From NCBI RefSeq assembly GCF_001426525.1, contig NZ_LMEW01000017.1, positions 1-60,795 on the forward strand: a stretch of 60,795 nt of DNA, given 5' to 3'. The position numbers were made by a program, and so were the translations under genes. Every line of letters begins with the position of its first letter. The stretch's first letter is position 1. Shown here piece by piece: positions 56,161 to 60,795 of this stretch. The notes below the pieces were generated by a model. It was not told the origin of the DNA and did no database searches. It was given only the letters and a program-made list of their open reading frames with translations. Origin of the DNA: Massilia sp. Root133. Lineage in GTDB: Bacteria > Pseudomonadota > Gammaproteobacteria > Burkholderiales > Burkholderiaceae_D.

Positions 56161-57075
56161 ATGAGCGTTACGCAAGGATATGCAATCGTCGTGCACGGCG
56201 GCGCCGGCAGCCCGCGCGCGTACGACGACGGCTGCGAGCGCGCGGCGCAGCGGGCCGTCGAGGAACTGGCCATCAGCGCCGACGCGCTCGAGGCCGCCAT
56301 CGCGGCGGTCGTATCGATGGAAGACGACGGCCGCTTCAATGCCGGCAGCGGATCGGTCCTGTGCCTGGACGGCGCGACCGTCGAGATGGACGCCTCCATC
56401 ATGGACACGCGCGGCCGCCTCGGCGCCGTCGCCTGCGTGCAGGGCGTCAGGAACCCCGTGCTGCTGGCGCGGGCCGTCGCCGAGACACCGCACTGGCTGC
56501 TGGCCGGCGACGGCGCCGCCCGCTTCGCCGCCGCCATCGGCCACCCGACCCACACCACCATCTCCGACCACCAGCGCCAAGCGCACGAGAAAGTCGTGCG
56601 CGAACTGGCGGGCAGCGTGCCCGCGATGCCCGGGATCTCGGAAGAAGCGAAAGCCTTCCTGCGCTTCTGGAATTACCAGACACCGCTCGACCTGCCCGCA
56701 CACGCCGCATGCGACACCGTCGGCGCCGTCGTGCGCGGACCGGACGGCCACTTCGCCGTCGCGCTGTCCACGGGCGGCTCGGCGCCGTCGCTGCTGGGCC
56801 GCGTGGGCGACACGCCGATCATCGGCAGCGGCTTCTACGCCGGCCCGGAGGGCGCCGTCGCGGCCACCGGCATCGGCGAACAGATCGTGCGCCACCTGCT
56901 GGCGCGCACGGTGTACGGCTGGATCGAGGACGGCATGCCGCTCGAAAAAGCCCTCCAGCGCGGCGTCGACCTGTTCGATCCGAAGGTGCCCGTCGGCCTG
57001 ATTGCCGTGACGCGCACCGAAGCCGCTGCGCACAGCAACCAGGACATGCCCCACGCAAGGATCGTCCAACCATGA
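56161..57075 (+). CDS. iaaA: Isoaspartyl peptidase / L-asparaginase (plant type)
   Basis: An Ntn-hydrolase of 304 residues that cleaves itself before Thr186 (ACDTVGAVVRG) to give alpha and beta subunits. It shows VVHGGAGSPR at the N-terminus, DGRFNAGSGSV and ALSTGGSAPSLLGRVGDTP in the beta chain. The family splits beta-aspartyl dipeptides; here the likely substrate is beta-Asp-Arg released from cyanophycin. AGGAGAG lies upstream of the ATG. Its stop overlaps cphB (ATGA). Confidence 0.95.
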   Translation: MSVTQGYAIVVHGGAGSPRAYDDGCERAAQRAVEELAISADALEAAIAAVVSMEDDGRFNAGSGSVLCLDGATVEMDASIMDTRGRLGAVACVQGVRNPVLLARAVAETPHWLLAGDGAARFAAAIGHPTHTTISDHQRQAHEKVVRELAGSVPAMPGISEEAKAFLRFWNYQTPLDLPAHAACDTVGAVVRGPDGHFAVALSTGGSAPSLLGRVGDTPIIGSGFYAGPEGAVAATGIGEQIVRHLLARTVYGWIEDGMPLEKALQRGVDLFDPKVPVGLIAVTRTEAAAHSNQDMPHARIVQP

Positions 57076-58004
57076 CCGCACAGGACAAGAACGCCATCGC
57101 CCTGGCGGAACAGGCGGATCAGGTCGCCAAGAGCCATGGCCACCTCGTCATCATCGGCGGGGGCGAAGACAAGCAGAACGACATGGCGATCCTGAAACGC
57201 TTCGTCGAGCTGTCCGGCGGGCCGGGCGCGAAGATCGTCGTCATCACGGCGGCGAGCAGCGTCGCGGTGAACATGTGGGACACGTATGACCGCGCGTTCG
57301 CGGACCTGGGCGTCACCCGCCACTCGCACCTGCACCTGCAGAGCCGCCATGACGCGAACGACGACAGGCATATCCACGACGTCGCCGACGCCGACGGCAT
57401 CTTCATGACGGGCGGCGACCAGAAACGCCTGCTCGCGATCATCGGCGGCACGGCGCTGGACACCGCGATGCACGCCGCGCTCAAGCTGCGCGGCGCCTGC
57501 ATCGGCGGCACGAGCGCCGGCGCATCCGCCATGTCCGGCCACATGCTCGCGCAGGGCCGCGCGGAACTGCATGCCGAAAAGGGTTCCGTGAGCCTCGGTG
57601 CGGGCCTCGGCTTCCTGCACAAGGTCGTCATCGACCAGCATTTCTCCGAACGCCAGCGGCTGTCGCGGCTGTTGTCCGTCGTCGCCCAGAACCCGTATTT
57701 GCAGGGGATCGGGATCGACGAGGACACGGCCCTCGTCGTCGAGCGCGGCGTCGGCATCGAAGTGGTCGGCCAAGGCGCCGTCACCATCGTCGACGGCCGG
57801 ACGATGTCGACGAACGTGGCGGAGATCGCCAATCACGAGACGCCGGAACTGATCGACGTCCGCCTCCACCTGCTGCCGGCCGGCAGCAAATACGCACTAC
57901 CCGGCAATAGCGACGACGACGCAAGCCGTGGCGACGGACCGCGCATCCCGCAGCCCCTGCTCGAGTTCTTGGAAAACATCACGAAACGGAATCCGATCTC
58001 ATGA
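57072..58004 (+). CDS. cphB: Cyanophycinase
   Basis: A serine exopeptidase of the S51 family (310 residues) that degrades cyanophycin to beta-Asp-Arg dipeptides in the cytosol. The nucleophile is Ser148 in CIGGTSAGASAMS; GIFMTGGDQKRLL and HLVIIGGGEDKQN are also characteristic. No signal peptide is seen, which fits the intracellular form. It overlaps iaaA upstream and cphA downstream by four bases each. Confidence 0.96.
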   Translation: MTAQDKNAIALAEQADQVAKSHGHLVIIGGGEDKQNDMAILKRFVELSGGPGAKIVVITAASSVAVNMWDTYDRAFADLGVTRHSHLHLQSRHDANDDRHIHDVADADGIFMTGGDQKRLLAIIGGTALDTAMHAALKLRGACIGGTSAGASAMSGHMLAQGRAELHAEKGSVSLGAGLGFLHKVVIDQHFSERQRLSRLLSVVAQNPYLQGIGIDEDTALVVERGVGIEVVGQGAVTIVDGRTMSTNVAEIANHETPELIDVRLHLLPAGSKYALPGNSDDDASRGDGPRIPQPLLEFLENITKRNPIS

Positions 58005-60592
58005 ACATCGTAGAACAACGCTTCCTGCGCGGCCCGAGCCTGTATGCGGCGACGCCCTGCCTGCTGGCCGTGATCGAACTCGCCGGCCAGCAGAACGCGG
58101 CCGGCCTCGGCGCGCGCCTGTTGGCCCTCCTGCCGGCGATGCCGGCCGAAGCGGCGGCGCGCCTGTCGGACTGCCAGGCCGCGCACGAAGCGCTCGAACC
58201 CGTGGTGATGGAATTGCAGCGCCTTGCCGGCGCGCCTGGCACCTTCGGCATGACGAAGACCGATCCCGCCAGGCCGGGACAGGGTCGCGTCGTCTGCGGC
58301 TACACGGTGGAACAGGTCGCGGGCCAGGCGCTGCGCACGGCGGCCGCGCTGATCGATGCATGCGCGGGCCATGTGCCGTTCGACCTGGACGCCGCGCTGG
58401 ACGACCTGCGCGACACCGCACACCGCCACGCCATCGGCACGAGCACCGCGGCTGTTCTGGCGGCCGCGCACCGGCGCGGCATCCCGAGCCTGCGCCTGAT
58501 CGAGGAAGCGAACCTGTTCCAGCTGGGCTGGGGCAGCCGCCAGAAGCGCCTGCAGGCGACGATCACGGGCGCGACCAACCACGTGGCCGTCGGCATCGCC
58601 AGCGACAAGCAGCTGACCAAGACGCTGCTCGACCAGGCCGGCGTCCCCGTGCCGGCGGGTTCCACGGTCACCACGCTCGAACAGGCGCTGCGTGAGGCGC
58701 GCCGCATCAAGGGACCGGTGACGGTGAAGCCGCTGGACGCGAACCAGGGCAAGGGCGTGACGGTCAACTGCGCGACCCAGGACGAGATCGCGCGCGCGTT
58801 CGAATTCGCCTGCAAATACGGGCGCCACGTCATCGTCGAGGAATTCCTGCAGGGCCGCGACTATCGCGTGCTCGTCACGGGCCGCAAGGTGGCCGCCGCG
58901 TCGTGGCGCCGGCCGCCGCACGTGACCGGGGACGGCGTGTCGACGGTGCGCGAACTGGTCGAGAACGAAAACCGCAACCCCGCGCGCGGCGACGGCCATG
59001 CGAACATCCTCACGAAGATCCCGCTGGACGACCTCGCGCTGCAGGTGCTGGCGAACCAGGGCCATGACCTGGACTCGGTCCCCGCGGAGGGCAGCGTGGT
59101 CGACCTGCGCGGCAACGCCAACCTGTCCACCGGCGGCACCGCGGAGGACGTGACGGACCTGCTGCCGGAAGAAACCCGCGACATCTGCATCCGCGCCGCG
59201 CGCACGATCGGGCTGGACGTCGCAGGCATCGACATCGTCTGCCAGGACATCGCCCGCCCGCTGCGCGAACAGAACGGCGGCATCATCGAAGTCAACGCGG
59301 CGCCGGGCATCCGCATGCACCAGTACCCGAGCCGCGGCACGCCGCGCGACGCTGGCGCCGCCATCGTCGACGCGCTGTTCGGCGAGGACGACGGCCGCAT
59401 TCCCGTCGTCGCCGTGACGGGCACGAACGGCAAGACGACGACCAGCCTCCTGATCGCGCACGTGACGCGCCTCGCGGGCCTGCGCACGGGCGTGACGACG
59501 ACGGAAGGCGTGTACATCGACGGCGAACGGATCGTGAAAGGCGATTGCACCGGGTACCGCTCGGCGCGCACCGTCCTCGCGTCGCCCGACGTCGACTTCG
59601 CCGTGCTGGAGACGGCGCGCGGCGGCATCCTGAAACGCGGCCTCGCGTTCGACCGCTGCGACGTCGCCGTCGTGCTGAACGTGTCGGCCGACCACCTGGG
59701 CCTCGACGGCATCGACACGGTCGAGGAACTCGCGCGCGTGAAGTTCGTGATCGCCGAGCGGGCGCGCCGTGCCGTCGTGCTGAACGCGGAAGACGACCAT
59801 TGCGTCGCGATGTCGTCCGAGCTCGCGCATGGCGTGGAAATCCTGTACTTCTCGCTCGACGCGGACAACCCTGTCCTGCTGCGCCACCTGGAGAACGGCG
59901 GTCGCGGCGTCTACCTGGAAGACAACACGATCGTGCTGGCGAACGGCACACGCCACGAGGCGCTGCTGGACGTGCGCACGATGCCCTGCACGATGAAAGG
60001 CGCGGCGCGCTACAACATCGCCAACGCGCTGGCCGCCGCCGCCGCGCTCAGCGCGACGGGCTTCGGCAATATCGAGATCGCGGCCGGCCTGCGCACGTTC
60101 GTCTCCGACTGGAAGCACAACCCGCTGCGCTCGAACGTGTTCGACGTGGACGGTGTGACCGTCATTTTCGACTACGCCCACAACACGGCCGCCTATGCCG
60201 CGCTCGCGGAGACGGCACGCGCGCTGACGCCGGGCCGCCTCGTCGGCGTCGTCGCGGCGCCGGGCGACCGCCGCGATGAAGACCTCGTCGCCATCGGCGA
60301 GACGTGCGCGGCCGGCTTCGACGAGCTGGTCGTGTACGAGACGGAGAACCGGGGCCGCGCGGCCGGCGAGGTGGCCGCGCTGCTCGTGCAGGGTGCGCGC
60401 CTCGGGAAGTACGAGACGGATCACCTGCAGGTCGAGCTGGACGTGCACGAGGCGATCCGCGCCGGCCTCGCGCGCTGCGAGCCGGGCGACGTACTGGTGT
60501 TCGGCTGCGGCTCGGCGCTCACCGAGCTGACGGAAGCGATCCGGCCGACATCGCCCGCGACGGCGAGCAGGATCGAGGCAGAGGCAGTATAG
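58001..60592 (+). CDS. cphA: Cyanophycin synthetase
   Basis: Non-ribosomal polymerase that alternately adds Asp and Arg to build multi-L-arginyl-poly-L-aspartate granules. The 863-residue protein has an N-terminal domain (1-160), an ATP-grasp domain (about 210-470; DANQGKGVTVNC, EEFLQGRDYRVLV) and a Mur-ligase domain with GTNGKTTT near 472-479. It also has ADHLGLDGIDTVEELARVK and FDYAHN. Both ligase sites look complete, as expected for CphA rather than CphA2. It starts inside the cphB stop (ATGA). A repeat element follows the stop. Confidence 0.96.
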   Translation: MNIVEQRFLRGPSLYAATPCLLAVIELAGQQNAAGLGARLLALLPAMPAEAAARLSDCQAAHEALEPVVMELQRLAGAPGTFGMTKTDPARPGQGRVVCGYTVEQVAGQALRTAAALIDACAGHVPFDLDAALDDLRDTAHRHAIGTSTAAVLAAAHRRGIPSLRLIEEANLFQLGWGSRQKRLQATITGATNHVAVGIASDKQLTKTLLDQAGVPVPAGSTVTTLEQALREARRIKGPVTVKPLDANQGKGVTVNCATQDEIARAFEFACKYGRHVIVEEFLQGRDYRVLVTGRKVAAASWRRPPHVTGDGVSTVRELVENENRNPARGDGHANILTKIPLDDLALQVLANQGHDLDSVPAEGSVVDLRGNANLSTGGTAEDVTDLLPEETRDICIRAARTIGLDVAGIDIVCQDIARPLREQNGGIIEVNAAPGIRMHQYPSRGTPRDAGAAIVDALFGEDDGRIPVVAVTGTNGKTTTSLLIAHVTRLAGLRTGVTTTEGVYIDGERIVKGDCTGYRSARTVLASPDVDFAVLETARGGILKRGLAFDRCDVAVVLNVSADHLGLDGIDTVEELARVKFVIAERARRAVVLNAEDDHCVAMSSELAHGVEILYFSLDADNPVLLRHLENGGRGVYLEDNTIVLANGTRHEALLDVRTMPCTMKGAARYNIANALAAAAALSATGFGNIEIAAGLRTFVSDWKHNPLRSNVFDVDGVTVIFDYAHNTAAYAALAETARALTPGRLVGVVAAPGDRRDEDLVAIGETCAAGFDELVVYETENRGRAAGEVAALLVQGARLGKYETDHLQVELDVHEAIRAGLARCEPGDVLVFGCGSALTELTEAIRPTSPATASRIEAEAV

Positions 60593-60595
60593 GAG

Positions 60596-60677
60596 CCGTG
60601 GTTACCGCGCAGGCGGGAACCCATACTGAGTGTCCCAACTGGGTCAGTATGGATCCGCGCCTTTGCGGGGACGACGG
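60596..60677. repeat. Intergenic inverted-repeat element, copy D
   Basis: Outer arms resemble the other copies (left GCGCAGGCGGGAACCCATAC; right GTATGGATCCGCGCCTTTGC), and inner CATACTGA/TCAGTATG also pair. It lies between the convergent ends of cphA and sdhB. Confidence 0.7.
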
Positions 60678-60678
60678 T

Positions 60679-60795
60679 TTAGATCGCGCGGCGTACCAGC
60701 AATTCCTTGATCTTGCCGATGGCCTTGTTCGGGTTCAAACCCTTCGGGCACACGTCCGTGCAATTCATGATCGAGTGGCAGCGGAACAGGCGGTA
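60679..60795 (-). CDS. sdhB: Succinate dehydrogenase iron-sulfur subunit, C-terminal end
   Basis: The last 38 codons are present: [20 protein letters not shown], then [18 protein letters not shown] and a TAA stop. The Cys cluster [14 protein letters not shown] is the 3Fe-4S/4Fe-4S ligand region of SdhB, the electron-transfer subunit of complex II. The rest lies beyond the right edge. Confidence 0.95.
   Translation of the reverse strand, partial: YRLFRCHSIMNCTDVCPKGLNPNKAIGKIKELLVRRAI

Noticed and set aside
57833..60448. 871-codon minus-strand frame opposite cphA
   Set aside because: Low-complexity Arg/Ala/Val-rich antisense shadow of a certain gene.
1..60795. CRISPR array, rRNA operon, prophage or plasmid origin
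   Set aside because: No regularly spaced direct repeats, rRNA, phage structural genes, integrase or origin features were seen; the only mobile element is the IS3 end.

Overview
The window is a high-GC, densely packed bacterial chromosome segment. Gene content and order point to a betaproteobacterium of the Burkholderiales, most like Oxalobacteraceae (Massilia/Telluria group). The clues are the tRNA-Leu, tig, clpP, clpX, lon, hupB, tRNA-Asp, ppiD block, the thrC-moeA-moaD block, the hpnCDE squalene genes, a receiver-TPR protein of Burkholderiales type and a cyanophycin operon. The genus is an inference; there is no rRNA gene here.

Region 1 (1-16.8 kb). The left edge cuts through the 5' end of an IS3-family element beside the 3' end of purL. 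Then come a pseudo-receiver/TPR protein, a secreted GH59 galactocerebrosidase-like enzyme, a fused 5-oxoprolinase, the NAD(P)H-hydrate repair enzyme, a divergent ybbA/tesA pair, mnmH, cyanase and a GNAT acetyltransferase.

Region 2 (16.8-26 kb). This is the protein quality-control block, all on the minus strand: ppiD, two identical tRNA-Asp genes, hupB, lon, clpX, clpP, tig and tRNA-Leu. Most transcription units end in a visible intrinsic terminator.

Region 3 (26-42 kb). A two-gene RND efflux operon diverges from hpnC-hpnD-hpnE, which make squalene. Next are a DUF1700/DUF2807 envelope pair, a flavoprotein, a tightly overlapping module of membrane protein, HTH regulator and exported hydrolase with a clear palindromic operator, an MgtC-like protein, a secreted M28 peptidase and an orphan TRAP solute-binding protein.

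Region 4 (42-49.7 kb). Molybdopterin genes (moaD, moeA) are coupled to thrC. Beside them are sdaA, a short-chain-type threonine dehydrogenase and kbl, with a divergent XRE-cupin regulator. Together these link threonine, glycine, serine and pyruvate.

Region 5 (49.7-60.8 kb). This holds a 47-residue small protein with its own terminator, a Sel1-repeat protein, a DnaQ-like exonuclease, a YegD-type Hsp70 and a cytochrome oxidase subunit I gene broken by a local lesion, followed by a DUF2244 gene. A complete iaaA-cphB-cphA operon makes, opens and finally hydrolyses cyanophycin. The right edge enters sdhB.

A family of about 80-120 bp inverted repeats (CGTCATTCCCGC... arms) recurs at gene ends at 33.5, 41.9, 46.6 and 60.6 kb.
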